Positions 1 through 8,921 of a DNA stretch of 64,000 nucleotides are shown in pieces. The DNA is from Thermohalobaculum xanthum. Lineage in GTDB: Bacteria > Pseudomonadota > Alphaproteobacteria > Rhodobacterales > Rhodobacteraceae. Within the stretch, counting starts at the first letter, position 1. Each line of letters opens with the position of its first letter. The position numbers were made by a program, and so were the translations under genes. The DNA lies in contig NZ_JAEHHL010000004.1 of assembly GCF_016623495.1 (NCBI RefSeq), positions 62,001 through 126,000 on the forward strand. The letters run 5' to 3'. A model generated the notes under the pieces. The model searched no databases. It was not told where the DNA came from and saw nothing but the letters and a program-made list of their open reading frames with translations.

Positions 1-509
1 TCCTTCGCCTCGGGCGTGTCGAAGAGGTAACCCTCGAGATAGAGCCAGTCGGCGCGTTCGAGCAGCGCCTCGTCGATGTCGCCGGCATGCAGTGCCGTCG
101 AGATGCCAAGATAGGTGTTCATCGACCGCTCGCCGTCGGGGCTCACGAGGATCAGTGAGCGCGCGGTCTCCTCGTCGGCGTCCTCGGGCGCGAAGGGGCC
201 CGCATAGGTGACCCCGCCCGCGCGGATGTCATGGGCGAAGATCCGGCCCAGCTGGTCGTCGCGCACCTTGCCGATGAAGCCGGTGCGGCAGTTCAGAGCC
301 GCCGCCCCGGCGATGGTGTTCGCGCCCGAGCCGCCCGAGATCTCGCGCGCCGCCGGCATCGCGGCGTAAAGCTCGGTCGCGCGAGCGCGGTCGATCAAGG
401 TCATCACGCCCTTGGCGACGCCGTTCTCGGCCAGGAAGCCGTCGTTCACCGGCGCGATCACGTCGACGATCGCGTTGCCGATGCCGACAATGTCGAGACG
501 TTCGGTCAT
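1..509 (-). CDS. PfkB-family kinase, adenosine-kinase-like (C-terminus cut by window edge)
   Basis: The reading frame starts at ATG 509 and runs off the left edge, giving about 169 N-terminal residues. It opens with an MTERLDIVGIGNAIVD strand typical of ribokinase/PfkB folds, followed by a GGSGANT motif that binds the sugar or nucleoside. The form of this N-terminus resembles the adenosine/sugar kinases found in alphaproteobacteria; family knowledge predicts ATP-dependent phosphorylation of a nucleoside or sugar in the cytoplasm. The catalytic GAGD segment lies beyond the window, so substrate cannot be judged. The start overlaps the stop of nth by four bases (ATGA), which suggests the two genes are translationally coupled. 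Confidence 0.8.
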   Translation of the reverse strand, partial: MTERLDIVGIGNAIVDVIAPVNDGFLAENGVAKGVMTLIDRARATELYAAMPAAREISGGSGANTIAGAAALNCRTGFIGKVRDDQLGRIFAHDIRAGGVTYAGPFAPEDADEETARSLILVSPDGERSMNTYLGISTALHAGDIDEALLERADWLYLEGYLFDTPEAK

Positions 510-1150
510 GTGGTCTTGTCCTCGTAGCGGCACAGATCGCGGATGACGCAGGTGCCGCAGGCGGGCTTGCGCGCCATGCAGGTGTAGCGTCCGTGCAGGA
601 TCAGCCAGTGGTGCGCGTGCAGCGCGAAATCGGCGGGGATGTTGTCCTCGAGCGCGCGCTCAACCGCCAGCACGTCACGTCCCGGTGCGATCCCGGTGCG
701 GTTGGCGACGCGGAACACATGCGTGTCGACCGCCATCGCCGGCTGGCGCCACCACATGTTCAGCACGACGTTCGCAGTCTTGCGTCCGACCCCGGGCAGC
801 GACGACAGAGCCGCGCGCGAGGAGGGCACCTCGCCGCCATAGTCGTCGACCAGGATGCGGCTCAGCTTGATGACGTTCCTGGCCTTGTTGCGGTAGAGCC
901 CGATCGTGCGGATGTGCTCGACCAGACCGTCCTCGCCCAGCGCCAGCATCTTCTGTGGCGAGTCGGCGATGCTGAACAGTTCGCGCGTCGCCTTGTTGAC
1001 GCCCTTGTCGGTTGCCTGCGCGCTCAGCGCCACGGCAACCAGCAGCGTATAGGCGTTGACATGCTCGAGCTCGCCCTTCGGCTCGGGGCGCTCGGCCCGG
1101 AACCGCTCGAAACATGTCCGGATGGCGTGGTAGTCGAGTTGCGCGCTCAT
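506..1150 (-). CDS. nth: Endonuclease III, DNA glycosylase/AP lyase
   Basis: The 214-residue protein removes oxidised pyrimidines from DNA and nicks the abasic site in base excision repair. It carries the helix-hairpin-helix LPGVGRKTANVVL with the catalytic lysine, the catalytic aspartate in AVDTHVFRVANR, and a C-terminal 4Fe-4S cluster motif C-x6-C-x2-C-x5-C. Length matches the family. ATG 1150 (MSAQLDYHAI) is chosen over an upstream frame extension because the family begins just before this point. The stop overlaps the next kinase gene by four bases. Function is firm from motifs; co-transcription with the kinase is inferred. Confidence 0.95.
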   Translation of the reverse strand: MSAQLDYHAIRTCFERFRAERPEPKGELEHVNAYTLLVAVALSAQATDKGVNKATRELFSIADSPQKMLALGEDGLVEHIRTIGLYRNKARNVIKLSRILVDDYGGEVPSSRAALSSLPGVGRKTANVVLNMWWRQPAMAVDTHVFRVANRTGIAPGRDVLAVERALEDNIPADFALHAHHWLILHGRYTCMARKPACGTCVIRDLCRYEDKTT

Positions 1151-1254
1151 GGCGCGACTGGGTTGCACAGAACAGTAATTTACACAAGGTTTTCGGTTAC
1201 GTCGTTCTCGTTGTGCTAGGCTTCGAGGATTGAAGCAAAAACGGGGAGAGCGCA

Positions 1255-2070
1255 TTGCATCTTGGATCGCTTGTCGCCGCAGTGGCGATCGCGCTGACGC
1301 CCTTCGCCGCCGCCGCGCAAACGGTGCCCGAGCAGGCGTCTGACGCCGGCCGCATCGATCAGGGCGCGGTCGAGCTTGCACGCGCGTCGGCCGAGTTCCT
1401 CGCCCGCCAGCCCGCGATGTCCTTCGACTGGTTCGTCAGCTACGACGAGGTGATCGACGGGCGCGAGAAGGTGACGTTCACGCGTGCCGGGACGAACCTG
1501 CTCGTGCGCGATCTGGGCTTTCTTTCGCGGACCGATCGTGGCGACGCGCTGCGCGACTACTACTATGACGGCGAGGTATTCACCATCGCCGCCCCCGATC
1601 AGAACTTCTACGCCTCGACGGGCTTCGCCGAAGGGTTCGAGCAGCTGGTGCAGGACGTGTCCGAGAAGCTCGAGACGCCCATCCCGTTATGGGTGCTGAT
1701 GACGGCTTCGCTGCCCGACGACATCCTCGAAGGTGTGGACGGAGCCGCGCATCTCGGGGTTACCCGCGTCGGCGGGCGCGAGGCGCACCACCTGGCCTTC
1801 TCGGACTACGACGAGGACTGGCAGGTCTGGATATCGACGGATCCCGACCGGCCGCTGCCGCTGATGATCGTGCGCACCGATCCCTACCAGCAGGGCTGGC
1901 CGCAATACCGGGCCTACCTCATGAACTGGAATCTCCAACCGTCGTACGAGCCGGGCGATTTCTCCTACGAGCCGCCGGAGGACAGCGTGCGGATCAGCTT
2001 CCCGAGCCTGCTGGAACGGGCGCGGGACGACGGTGCAGCGGGCACGACCGCCGCCCCGTCGGGCAATTGA
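1255..2070 (+). CDS. Exported DUF2092-type protein
   Basis: A 271-residue protein with an N-terminal hydrophobic signal (about residues 4-21, ending AAAAQ) that is expected in the periplasm. The body (YDEVIDGREKVTF, DYYYDGEVFTIAAPDQNFYA, QVWISTDPDRPLPLMIV) matches my memory of the DUF2092 family, which has a lipoprotein-carrier-like beta fold of unknown function. The start is TTG at 1255, preceded by ACGGGGAGAG as ribosome-binding site; no ATG fits. It lies 10 bp upstream of the Gly/Pro-rich gene and is probably co-transcribed with it. Role unknown; family call is moderately confident. Confidence 0.75.
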   Translation: MHLGSLVAAVAIALTPFAAAAQTVPEQASDAGRIDQGAVELARASAEFLARQPAMSFDWFVSYDEVIDGREKVTFTRAGTNLLVRDLGFLSRTDRGDALRDYYYDGEVFTIAAPDQNFYASTGFAEGFEQLVQDVSEKLETPIPLWVLMTASLPDDILEGVDGAAHLGVTRVGGREAHHLAFSDYDEDWQVWISTDPDRPLPLMIVRTDPYQQGWPQYRAYLMNWNLQPSYEPGDFSYEPPEDSVRISFPSLLERARDDGAAGTTAAPSGN

Positions 2071-2080
2071 GGAGGGGAAG

Positions 2081-3091
2081 ATGAAGCGCGTGTTTCTGAC
2101 CCTTCTGATCGCGGCGGTGGCCATCGGAACCTCGCCCGAGAGCATCGTTCGCTTCGATCCCGCGGTCGACGAGGCCGAAGCCGGCTTCCGCGGCGGTGGC
2201 GGTCGCGGCGGTGGCGGCCGTGGCGGCGGCGGTTTCCGCGGTGGCGGTGGCGGGCGCAGCTTTGGAGGCGGTGGCGGCGGCGGCTTTGGCGCGCGTCCCT
2301 ACCAGCCACCGCGAGGTGCGAAGATCGGCTCGCCCCGGCCGTCAAGGCCCGCTGCGGGAACGCGGCCATCGCGCCCGGAGGTCGGGACACTTCCCACGCA
2401 GCCGTCCGGAAGACCCGATCGTCCAGGGATCAACCCGCCCGGCGGTGTCTCCACGCTTCCGGCAAGACCGGGTACCGGCGACAGGCCGGTGCGCCCGAGC
2501 CATCCGATCGCCCGACCGCCCGGCGGACGCCCGCCGGGCGGTCGGCCGCCGGGGTGGAAACCGCCCGGCTCGCGGCCGCCCGGCTGGCGACCGCCGCCCT
2601 ACGATCCGCCATATTACCGTCCGCCGCATTGGCACTGGGGTGACTACTACTGGTGGCCGGCCTGGGGCTGGTACTTCACGGGTGCCATCGCGGGCGCGAC
2701 GCTCGTCTATGTCGCCAGCCTTCCATCCGAATGCGAGAAGGTGCTCTACGAAGGCGAGACCCTCTATCTGTGCGATGGCGTGCTCTACCGGGCGACCTAT
2801 TACAAGGACGAGATGGTCTACGAGATCGTGTCGGACGAGACGGTTCAGGCGGTCGCGGCGCCGGCAGGTGGCGGCGGCACCGGGGGCCTCGCTCTCACCT
2901 CGCCGATGATGGTGGGCGAGGCAGTCCGAGCGCTGCAACGCGCGCTTACCGATGCCGGCTATGACGTGGGCGCGATCGACGGCACCTTCGGTCCCGGCAC
3001 CGACCGCGCCGTGCGGGCCTTCCAGTCGGACCAGGGCCTGCCGGTCACCGGCGTGGTCGACGCAGCAACCGCGGCGGCGCTGGGGCTCTGA
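2081..3091 (+). CDS. Exported Gly/Pro-rich low-complexity protein with C-terminal peptidoglycan-binding domain
   Basis: A 336-residue protein started at ATG 2081 behind a strong GGAGGGGAAG site. It has a signal-like N-terminus (MKRVFLTLLIAAVAIG), then RGGGG repeats (about residues 33-70), a proline-rich stretch with tandem RPPGG/RPPGW units (about 140-175), an aromatic patch (HWHWGDYYWWPAWGWYF), a possible hydrophobic segment, a Cys-bearing domain and finally a peptidoglycan-binding type 1 domain (about 275-336, IDGTFGPGTDRAVRAFQ). The domains suggest a cell-envelope protein anchored to murein. It follows the DUF2092 gene closely. No enzymatic motif was seen; the function is unknown. Confidence 0.8.
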   Translation: MKRVFLTLLIAAVAIGTSPESIVRFDPAVDEAEAGFRGGGGRGGGGRGGGGFRGGGGGRSFGGGGGGGFGARPYQPPRGAKIGSPRPSRPAAGTRPSRPEVGTLPTQPSGRPDRPGINPPGGVSTLPARPGTGDRPVRPSHPIARPPGGRPPGGRPPGWKPPGSRPPGWRPPPYDPPYYRPPHWHWGDYYWWPAWGWYFTGAIAGATLVYVASLPSECEKVLYEGETLYLCDGVLYRATYYKDEMVYEIVSDETVQAVAAPAGGGGTGGLALTSPMMVGEAVRALQRALTDAGYDVGAIDGTFGPGTDRAVRAFQSDQGLPVTGVVDAATAAALGL

Positions 3092-3105
3092 GCCCCGGGA
3101 AGACA

Positions 3106-3133
3106 AAGGGCCGGCCCCGTGGGGCCGGCCCTT
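3106..3133. terminator. GC-rich hairpin between convergent genes
   Basis: A perfect 13-bp inverted repeat (AAGGGCCGGCCCC, 2-nt centre, then its complement) sits 15 bp after the Gly/Pro-rich gene and 39 bp beyond the stop of the convergent ornithine decarboxylase gene. On the minus strand it is followed by TTTGTCTT, on the plus strand only by a CTT. It probably ends transcription from both sides, better for the minus strand. Confidence 0.6.
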
Positions 3134-3171
3134 GCTACCTGGACGGCGCGTGCCCGTGCCGGCGGATCGCG

Positions 3172-4377
3172 TCAGATGCAGACCACGTCCAGCGGCGGGA
3201 AGCCGTTGAACCCGACGCTGGAATAGCTCGACGTGTAGGCGCCGCAGCACAGGATGCGGATCCGGTCGCCCGCCTTCAGTGCCAGCGGAAGCTGCACGGG
3301 GCGCTTCTCGTAGAGCACGTCGGCCGAGTCACAGCTCGGGCCTGCAAGGACGCAGGGACCGGTCTCGGCGCCATCCGCCGTGGTCTCGAACTGGTAGCGG
3401 ATCGCCTCGTCCATCGTTTCGGCGAGGCCCGAGAATTTGCCGATGTCGAGATACACCCAGCGGGCAATGTCCGAGGGGCGCTTCTTCGAGACCAGCAGGA
3501 CCTCGGCCGCGATCACGCCCGCCTCGGCCACCATGCCGCGGCCGGGCTCGGCCATCACGTAGCCGGGCATCTGCGGAAAGCGCGCGCGGATCTCGTCGAT
3601 CACGCCGCGGGCATAGGCCTCGGGACCCTCGACAGGGTCGCCGTAGAAGGCAGGAAAGCCGCCGCCGATGTTGAGCACGTCGAGCGTGAAGCCCGCCTCG
3701 GACGCCTCGGCCCAGATCTCGGCCACCATGTCGAGCGTCGGGCCCCACATCGTCGCGGCGCGGGTCTGGCTGCCGACGTGGAACGACAGGCCCGCCGGCC
3801 GCAGCCCGGCCTCGCGCGCCACGCCCATCAGGCGCACGGCCTCCTCGGGCGCGCAGCCGAACTTGCGGCTCAGCGGCCAGTCTGCCTGCGAATGCTCGAC
3901 GAGGAGGCGGATGAACACCCGCGCGCCGGGGGCGAGGGCGGCGATCTTCGCCAGTTCCTCGTCCGAGTCGGCGGCGAAGAGATCGACGCCCACGGCATGC
4001 GCCCAGGCGATGTCGCCGGGCTTCTTCACCGTGTTGCCGAAGCTGACGTGATGCGCCGGCGCACCGGCTTCCAGGCACAGCGCGATCTCGGCCCGGCTGG
4101 CCGCGTCAAAGCGGCAGCCCAGCGACGCGAGCCGCGCCAGCACTGCCGGGTGCGGGTTCGCCTTGACCGCGTAATGGATATGCGCGTCACCAAGACCGGC
4201 CGAGAGCGCGCGGAACTGCGCCTCGACCCGGTCGAGGTCGATCACCAGTGTCGGGCGGTCGAACTCGGCCGCGTCGAGCAGGGCTTCGACCTTGTCGCCA
4301 TAGGGCGCCGGGACATCGGAGTCGGAGAGTCGTCGGAGGAACGCCCCACGGGCGCCCCCCTGAGAGAGTGCAAGCAT
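3172..4377 (-). CDS. Ornithine decarboxylase-like PLP enzyme (alanine-racemase fold)
   Basis: A 401-residue fold-type III decarboxylase predicted to make putrescine from ornithine (possibly also cadaverine from lysine). It shows the PLP lysine in HYAVKANPHP, the HVGSQ motif, the glycine loop NIGGGFP, the phosphate-binding EPGRGMV and the C-terminal GPSCDSADV motif whose cysteine and aspartate act across the dimer. The start at ATG 4377 follows a long, structured untranslated leader. It converges on the Gly/Pro-rich gene. With speE and speD further along the same strand it completes a putrescine-to-spermidine route. Lysine versus ornithine preference cannot be told from sequence alone. Confidence 0.88.
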   Translation of the reverse strand: MLALSQGGARGAFLRRLSDSDVPAPYGDKVEALLDAAEFDRPTLVIDLDRVEAQFRALSAGLGDAHIHYAVKANPHPAVLARLASLGCRFDAASRAEIALCLEAGAPAHHVSFGNTVKKPGDIAWAHAVGVDLFAADSDEELAKIAALAPGARVFIRLLVEHSQADWPLSRKFGCAPEEAVRLMGVAREAGLRPAGLSFHVGSQTRAATMWGPTLDMVAEIWAEASEAGFTLDVLNIGGGFPAFYGDPVEGPEAYARGVIDEIRARFPQMPGYVMAEPGRGMVAEAGVIAAEVLLVSKKRPSDIARWVYLDIGKFSGLAETMDEAIRYQFETTADGAETGPCVLAGPSCDSADVLYEKRPVQLPLALKAGDRIRILCCGAYTSSYSSVGFNGFPPLDVVCI

Positions 4378-4545
4378 GATCGTTCCCCATGCAGTCCCGG
4401 ATTTTCGCCCGGACGGACCATACAGAGACGCGACCGTCGCTGCTTAAACTCATGCTGAAAGGGGCATGGCCAGAGGCGCGTGCGTTGGCGTCGCCGCGAC
4501 ATATGCGGCCGGCGGACTCAAACCGCAAGGGGTAATATGTTGAGT
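4378..4545 (-). ncRNA. Structured leader of the ornithine decarboxylase mRNA, candidate speF-type element
   Basis: The 276 bp between this gene and the divergent Ada-like gene hold no convincing coding frame but several stems on the minus strand: CGCCG/CGGCG at 4492-4496 with 4510-4514, CATGC/GCATG at 4451-4455 with 4464-4468, and GTCCGG/CCGGGAC at 4394-4400 with 4409-4414 just before the start codon. Alphaproteobacterial ornithine decarboxylase genes are known to carry a conserved 5' RNA called the speF motif. Position and gene fit; I could not check the covariance model, so identity is inference. Confidence 0.45.
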
Positions 4546-4653
4546 GTTCGTGCAAATTTCGGATCCGTGCGGAGTGTTGCATTGCCGCATGATCCGGGTG
4601 GCGCGAGCCGGGCGACCGGGGCATGATCGCGGCGTCTCTCAGACCAAGCCGGG

Positions 4654-5517
4654 ATGACCCAGATGACCGAGACCCACCCCCGCGAGCCCTACCAGCTGAT
4701 GGCAGACGCCATCGCCTATATCGAGGCCAACCGCCTCGATCAGCCCTCGCTCGAGCAGGTGGCCGCGGCGGTCGGTCTCTCGCCCCAGCACTTCCAGCGC
4801 GAGTTCTCGAAATGGGTCGGCGTCAGCCCCAAGCGCTATCTGCAATACCTCACGCTCGACCATGCGCGCCGCCTGCTGGCCGAGCGGTTCAGCGTGCTCG
4901 ACGCCGCCCTTGAGACCGGGCTTTCGGGCCCCTCGCGGCTGCATGACCTGTTCCTGCGCTGGGAGGCGATGACCCCGGGCGACTATGCCCAGAAGGGCGC
5001 GGGCCAGGTGATCCGCTGGACGTGGTTCGACAGCCCCTTCGGCGAGGCGCTGGTAATGGCGACCGATCGCGGCATTTGCGGGCTCGCCTTCGCCGCCGAG
5101 CAGGGCCGCGCGGCGGTGATGGCCGACATGCGTGCACGCTGGCCCGAGGCGTCGTTCCGCGAGGACACCGCCGGCCTCGAGCCCTTGGTTCGCGCGCTGT
5201 CGGGAGGCAAGGGCGAGGTGCCGCTCGCGCTGTTCGGCGCGCCCTTCCAGATCAAGGTCTGGGAGGCGCTGCTGTCGATCCCCTCGGGCCATGTCACGAC
5301 CTATTCCGAGATCGCCAAGGCGATCGGCCATCCCCGTGCGGTGCGTGCGGTCGGCACCGCGGTCGGGCGCAACCCGATCAGCTGGCTCATCCCCTGCCAC
5401 CGCGCGCTGCGGCGCGACGGCGCGCTGGGCGGTTACCATTGGGGCCTGCCGGTCAAGCGCGCGCTGCTGGCCTGGGAGGCGGCGCGGGCCGACGCGCGCG
5501 AGGGCGAGGCGGCCTGA
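4654..5517 (+). CDS. Ada-like AraC domain fused to O6-methylguanine-DNA methyltransferase
   Basis: The 287-residue protein has an AraC-type helix-turn-helix domain (about residues 12-110, with LEQVAAAVGLSPQHFQREF) joined to a methylguanine-DNA methyltransferase domain (about 120-280). The latter contains GHVTTYSEIAKAIGHPRAVR and the suicidal alkyl-acceptor cysteine in IPCHR. It lacks the Cys-rich N-terminal phosphotriester-repair domain of E. coli Ada, so it is the short Ada-like form. It should repair O6-alkylguanine and may also bind DNA as a regulator. ATG 4654 or the second ATG four codons later could start it. It sits divergently from the ornithine decarboxylase gene; the functional link is unclear. 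Confidence 0.92.
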   Translation: MTQMTETHPREPYQLMADAIAYIEANRLDQPSLEQVAAAVGLSPQHFQREFSKWVGVSPKRYLQYLTLDHARRLLAERFSVLDAALETGLSGPSRLHDLFLRWEAMTPGDYAQKGAGQVIRWTWFDSPFGEALVMATDRGICGLAFAAEQGRAAVMADMRARWPEASFREDTAGLEPLVRALSGGKGEVPLALFGAPFQIKVWEALLSIPSGHVTTYSEIAKAIGHPRAVRAVGTAVGRNPISWLIPCHRALRRDGALGGYHWGLPVKRALLAWEAARADAREGEAA

Positions 5518-5581
5518 GCCCGTGTCTTGACGGCTCCGTTGCACGGCACCACGCTTCCCGCAGCTTCATTCGTTGCGGTGA

Positions 5582-6343
5582 TTGCCAGTGAACCCTTTCG
5601 ACCTCGAGCGATGCTCTCCCCTCAGGCTCGCCACTGCCCTGTTCCGCGCGCATTACGGGCTCTGCGCCACGGCGGTCCTGCTGCTGACCGGCCTCGACAC
5701 GCTTGTCGAAGCCGGCGTCCTGCGCCGGGCCGCAGGGCCCGGTGAGATGATCGTCGAGATCGCCGCCCTGGTGGCCGCTCACCGGACGCTGCTCACCCGG
5801 AACGGCTTCGCGGGGGGCGGTCACGGGGAGGACCAGCCCGATTTTCGGATCGTCTGGCGGATCCTCTGGCGACTTCTGGCGGTTGCCATCGGCATCGGGC
5901 TGCTGGCTTTGCTGGTCGTGATGCCGGTCCTGCCGGGCGGGATGCCGGACGCTGCCAAGGCGGTCGCGGCAATCGCGATTGGGCTCCTGGGCTATGGGGC
6001 ATTTCTCGCGTTCTTCGGCACATTCGTGCCCGACCTCGTGCTTGGCGGCACCGGGAGTTTTGCCGCGGCTCTCGCGCGCGGGCGGCAGCAGGCGCGCCGC
6101 ACCTTCCGCGCACTCCTCGTCTATTCGTTCGGCGTGACCGTGCTCGTGCAGGTCGCCGCGAACCTCCCGCAGTTCGCCGGCATCCCATTAAGCCCCTATG
6201 ACGCGGCGAGCCGGAGCGTGCACTGGTTGGGAATCATTCCCGCGATGCTGAGGTCCGCCTCCATCATCCTTGCGGTATTGATGACCGCCGCGATCCTGTC
6301 GCGCGCCTATGCGCAGGCCGAGGTGCAAGCGCGCATGTCCTGA
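5582..6343 (+). CDS. Integral membrane protein of unknown function
   Basis: A protein of about 253 residues with four to five hydrophobic stretches (near residues 25-45, 98-118, 130-155, 185-200 and 215-240), predicted for the inner membrane. I recognise no family motif. The start is uncertain: TTG 5582 opens the frame and GTG 5588 (then NPFDLERCSP) is equally possible; neither has a clear ribosome-binding site. It follows the Ada-like gene by about 65 bp in the same direction and may be co-transcribed with it. The stretch after it (6344-6546, about 200 bp) shows no gene or clear signal. Confidence 0.6.
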   Translation: MPVNPFDLERCSPLRLATALFRAHYGLCATAVLLLTGLDTLVEAGVLRRAAGPGEMIVEIAALVAAHRTLLTRNGFAGGGHGEDQPDFRIVWRILWRLLAVAIGIGLLALLVVMPVLPGGMPDAAKAVAAIAIGLLGYGAFLAFFGTFVPDLVLGGTGSFAAALARGRQQARRTFRALLVYSFGVTVLVQVAANLPQFAGIPLSPYDAASRSVHWLGIIPAMLRSASIILAVLMTAAILSRAYAQAEVQARMS

Positions 6344-6546
6344 CGCGGAGGGAGGGAACTCGTCAGACCTAGTTGCTGGCTGCCGAAGGCGTCTTCCATC
6401 GCTTTATGAACCGGCGCGCGGCCGCAGATGCCGGCCCGCGAGGCCAAAGGGGCGTCAAGAGTGCGTCGCTGCCCGAATAGTCATCTGCCGCGATGATTGC
6501 CTCATCGCAGGTTAAGGTGGTCGTCGCGAGGCCCGGACCTCCCAGG

Positions 6547-6969
6547 TCAGGAGTCGTCGTCCGAGGTGTCGGGTCGCGTGGCAGCCTTGTCGGAATCGCG
6601 GTCTTTCGATGCCGGCGCCTCGCCAGGTTTGGCGCGGCGTGCGGACGAGGATCTGAACAGATGCGGTCGTTTCCTGCGCTTCTCGGGAGGCGGTTCGAAA
6701 GTTTGCGGCGGAGGCGGCCAGAACGACCGCCTTCGGCGCTTCTTCGGCTTCGTGCCGGATGGGTCGTCCGGCTCGTCTTCGGCCTGATCGCGTGCGATCG
6801 CGCGAACCGCGCGCAGCCCCGCGTAAATGACCATCAGCAGGACAAGGGCGCTGATCACGTGGACCAGCATGGTCGCGGGTTCGGGCAGGAAGTCCGGCCA
6901 TTCGGGCACGACGACCCCTACGGCGGATCCGTCGTCCCGTTCCGTCGGGGCCTTCTTGAAATCGGCCAT
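6547..6969 (-). CDS. Single-pass membrane protein with charged C-terminal tail, unknown
   Basis: A 140-residue protein begun at ATG 6969 (MADFKKAPTERDDG), preceded by GAGGAG at 8 nt spacing, which decides against the longer frame. One hydrophobic segment lies near residues 33-52 (MLVHVISALVLLMVIYAGLR), followed by a very basic stretch (KPKKRRRRSF and PEKRRKRP) and an acidic/Ser end (TRPDTSDDDS). The topology suggests a small inner-membrane anchor with a cytoplasmic tail. I know no family for it. It lies downstream of speE on the same strand but 167 bp away. Confidence 0.6.
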   Translation of the reverse strand: MADFKKAPTERDDGSAVGVVVPEWPDFLPEPATMLVHVISALVLLMVIYAGLRAVRAIARDQAEDEPDDPSGTKPKKRRRRSFWPPPPQTFEPPPEKRRKRPHLFRSSSARRAKPGEAPASKDRDSDKAATRPDTSDDDS

Positions 6970-7136
6970 GCCCCGTACTCCTCTCGAATACGCGCGCACC
7001 AAAGGGCGCCCCGGCGACGAGAGGGACATGCGGACATGGGCGCCACGCTTAACCCATCAAAGAATATCCATTTCTTTCAGTTTGACGAACCTTCTTTCGA
7101 ACAGTCCGTCCGGGTCGGACGGGCGCCGAGGCGCCC

Positions 7137-7997
7137 TCAGTCCAGCAGCTTCGCGACATAGCCGGGCAAGGCGAATGCCGCCTTGTGGACCGCGGGAGTG
7201 TAATAGCGGGTCTCGATCCCGGCAGCGGCATAGCGGCGCTCGAGCTCGTCGAGCGCGACGTGGCGGCCCTCGCCCATCGCGCCCCAGCCAAAGGCCATCG
7301 GCCCCCCCGCATAGGTCGGCACGGTGGCGAGATAGCAGGTCGCGTCCCGGAACAGCGCCTTGAAGGCCCGCATCGTGCCCCGCAGCTCCTCGGGCTGCAT
7401 GAAGGGCACCCCGTTCTGGGTGGCGAAGATGCCGTGCCCGGTCAGAAGGCCGCGAACATGGCCGTAGAAGGTGTCGGTGAACAGCACCTCGCCCGGTCCG
7501 ATCGGGTCGGTTGAGTCCGAGATGATCACGTCGAAACGGCGATCGGTCTGGCGCACGAAATCGGCGCCGTCGGCGATCACAAGGTCGAGGCGCGGGTCGT
7601 CGAAGGCCCCGTCCGAGATCGCGGGCAGGTATTTCTTCGAGAACTCGACCACGCCCGCGTCGATCTCGACCATCGTGACATGCTCGACCGAGCGGTGACG
7701 CAGCACCTCGCGCGCCATGCCGCCATCGCCGCCGCCGATGATCAGCACGCGTTTGGCCTCGCCATGGGCAAGGATGGGCACGTGAGCCATCATCTCGTGG
7801 TAGATGAACTCGTCACCTTCGGTGACCTGCACCACGCCGTCAAGCGTCAGCACGCGGCCGAAGCGGGGATTCTCGATCACCCTGAGCCGCTGATGCTCGG
7901 TGGCGCTGTCATAGAGCACCCGGTCCTCGCGCAGCGACTGGCGGTAGTCGTCGTGCAGGGTCTCGACGCTCCAGCCCGGCATGATGGCGTCCGACAT
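7137..7997 (-). CDS. speE: Spermidine synthase (putrescine aminopropyltransferase)
   Basis: A 286-residue cytoplasmic enzyme that transfers the aminopropyl group of decarboxylated S-adenosylmethionine to putrescine. It has the N-terminal beta domain ([17 protein letters not shown]), the nucleotide-binding [14 protein letters not shown], the acidic [15 protein letters not shown] and the catalytic [14 protein letters not shown] loop, all as in SpeE. The start ATG 7997 follows a GGGAGGATGGC site. Its substrates would come from the ornithine decarboxylase and SpeD encoded in the same 6-kb stretch and strand, although other genes intervene. Two small hairpins (about 7103-7119 and 7121-7136) touch its stop region without a T-run. 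Confidence 0.95.
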   Translation of the reverse strand: MSDAIMPGWSVETLHDDYRQSLREDRVLYDSATEHQRLRVIENPRFGRVLTLDGVVQVTEGDEFIYHEMMAHVPILAHGEAKRVLIIGGGDGGMAREVLRHRSVEHVTMVEIDAGVVEFSKKYLPAISDGAFDDPRLDLVIADGADFVRQTDRRFDVIISDSTDPIGPGEVLFTDTFYGHVRGLLTGHGIFATQNGVPFMQPEELRGTMRAFKALFRDATCYLATVPTYAGGPMAFGWGAMGEGRHVALDELERRYAAAGIETRYYTPAVHKAAFALPGYVAKLLD

Positions 7998-8140
7998 GGC
8001 ATCCTCCCTCAGGGTCGCGTGGCGGGGCCTGCATGGGTCAGCGGGCTCGCGATGTCCAGCCCCGAATTCCGGGTGGTTGCCATTGCGCCGCCATCGCCGC
8101 AGGATCGGCCTCCCGTGCCGCCGGACACCGAGGATTCCCG

Positions 8141-8899
8141 ATGACCGAGATCATGACACTCATCACCATGCCCGAGGTTTGGGTCGCGTTGGCCACCCTG
8201 ATCGTGATGGAGGTGGTGCTCGGCATCGACAACCTGATCTTCATCTCGATCCTGACCAACAAGCTCCCAGAAGCGCAACGTCCCCGGGCGCGGCGCATCG
8301 GGATCGGGCTTGCGCTGATCCTGCGTCTTGGCCTGCTCGGGGCGGTTGCCTGGATCGTGCGGCTGACCGATCCGGTCTTCACGTTCCTCGGCGAAGGGTT
8401 CTCATGGAAGGACCTGATCCTCCTGGCAGGTGGCCTTTTCCTCGTCTGGAAGGCAACGAAGGAAATCGGGCACAAGGTCGACCCGGATCCGGAAGGCGAC
8501 ATGTTCACCGGCAAGGCGGTGGAGGCGTCCTTCAGCGCGACCGTCGCGCAGATCCTGCTGCTCGATCTCGTCTTCTCGGTGGACAGCATCATCACCGCGG
8601 TCGGGATGACACCGCATGTGCCGGTGATGGTCGTCGCGATCGTCGTCGCGGTGACCGTGATGCTGATCGCGGCCGACCCGCTGGCCGAGTTCATCGAGGC
8701 TCACCCGACCATTGTCATGCTGGCGCTGAGCTTCCTGTTGATGATCGGGATGACCCTGATTGCCGAGGGTCTCGGCTTCCACGTGCCGAGGGGTTACGTC
8801 TACGCGGCGATGGCGTTCTCGGCGGCGGTGGAGACGCTGAACCTGCTGGCGCGCCGCGCACGCGAGAGGCGCAGGGGACGCGCCCGCGGCGAGGGCTGA
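8141..8899 (+). CDS. TerC-family integral membrane protein
   Basis: A 252-residue protein with about seven hydrophobic segments and the conserved acidic membrane motifs of the TerC/Alx family: [16 protein letters not shown] near the start and [16 protein letters not shown] in the middle. Members are tied to tellurium resistance or manganese export. The C-terminus ends in a run of arginines ([15 protein letters not shown]) expected in the cytoplasm. ATG 8141 (MTEIMTLI) is used; it diverges from speE and converges with speD. No manganese-type yybP-ykoY leader is visible upstream. Confidence 0.88.
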   Translation: MTEIMTLITMPEVWVALATLIVMEVVLGIDNLIFISILTNKLPEAQRPRARRIGIGLALILRLGLLGAVAWIVRLTDPVFTFLGEGFSWKDLILLAGGLFLVWKATKEIGHKVDPDPEGDMFTGKAVEASFSATVAQILLLDLVFSVDSIITAVGMTPHVPVMVVAIVVAVTVMLIAADPLAEFIEAHPTIVMLALSFLLMIGMTLIAEGLGFHVPRGYVYAAMAFSAAVETLNLLARRARERRRGRARGEG

Positions 8900-8921
8900 C
8901 GGCGCCTGCACCAATTGAAAA

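Noticed and set aside
4187-4624. Open frame through the ornithine decarboxylase leader (MSLSSDGRVSVWSV...)
   Set aside because: Considered as a leader peptide, but the frame does not stop before the gene and continues far into it out of frame; more likely chance.
7100-7136. Two hairpins after speE considered as a terminator
   Set aside because: CCGTCCG/CGGACGG and GGGCGCC/GGCGCCC are good stems but lack a T-run on the minus strand, and the second overlaps the stop region.
7998-8140. Possible yybP-ykoY manganese riboswitch before terC
   Set aside because: TerC genes often have one, but I see no matching conserved core in this short gap.
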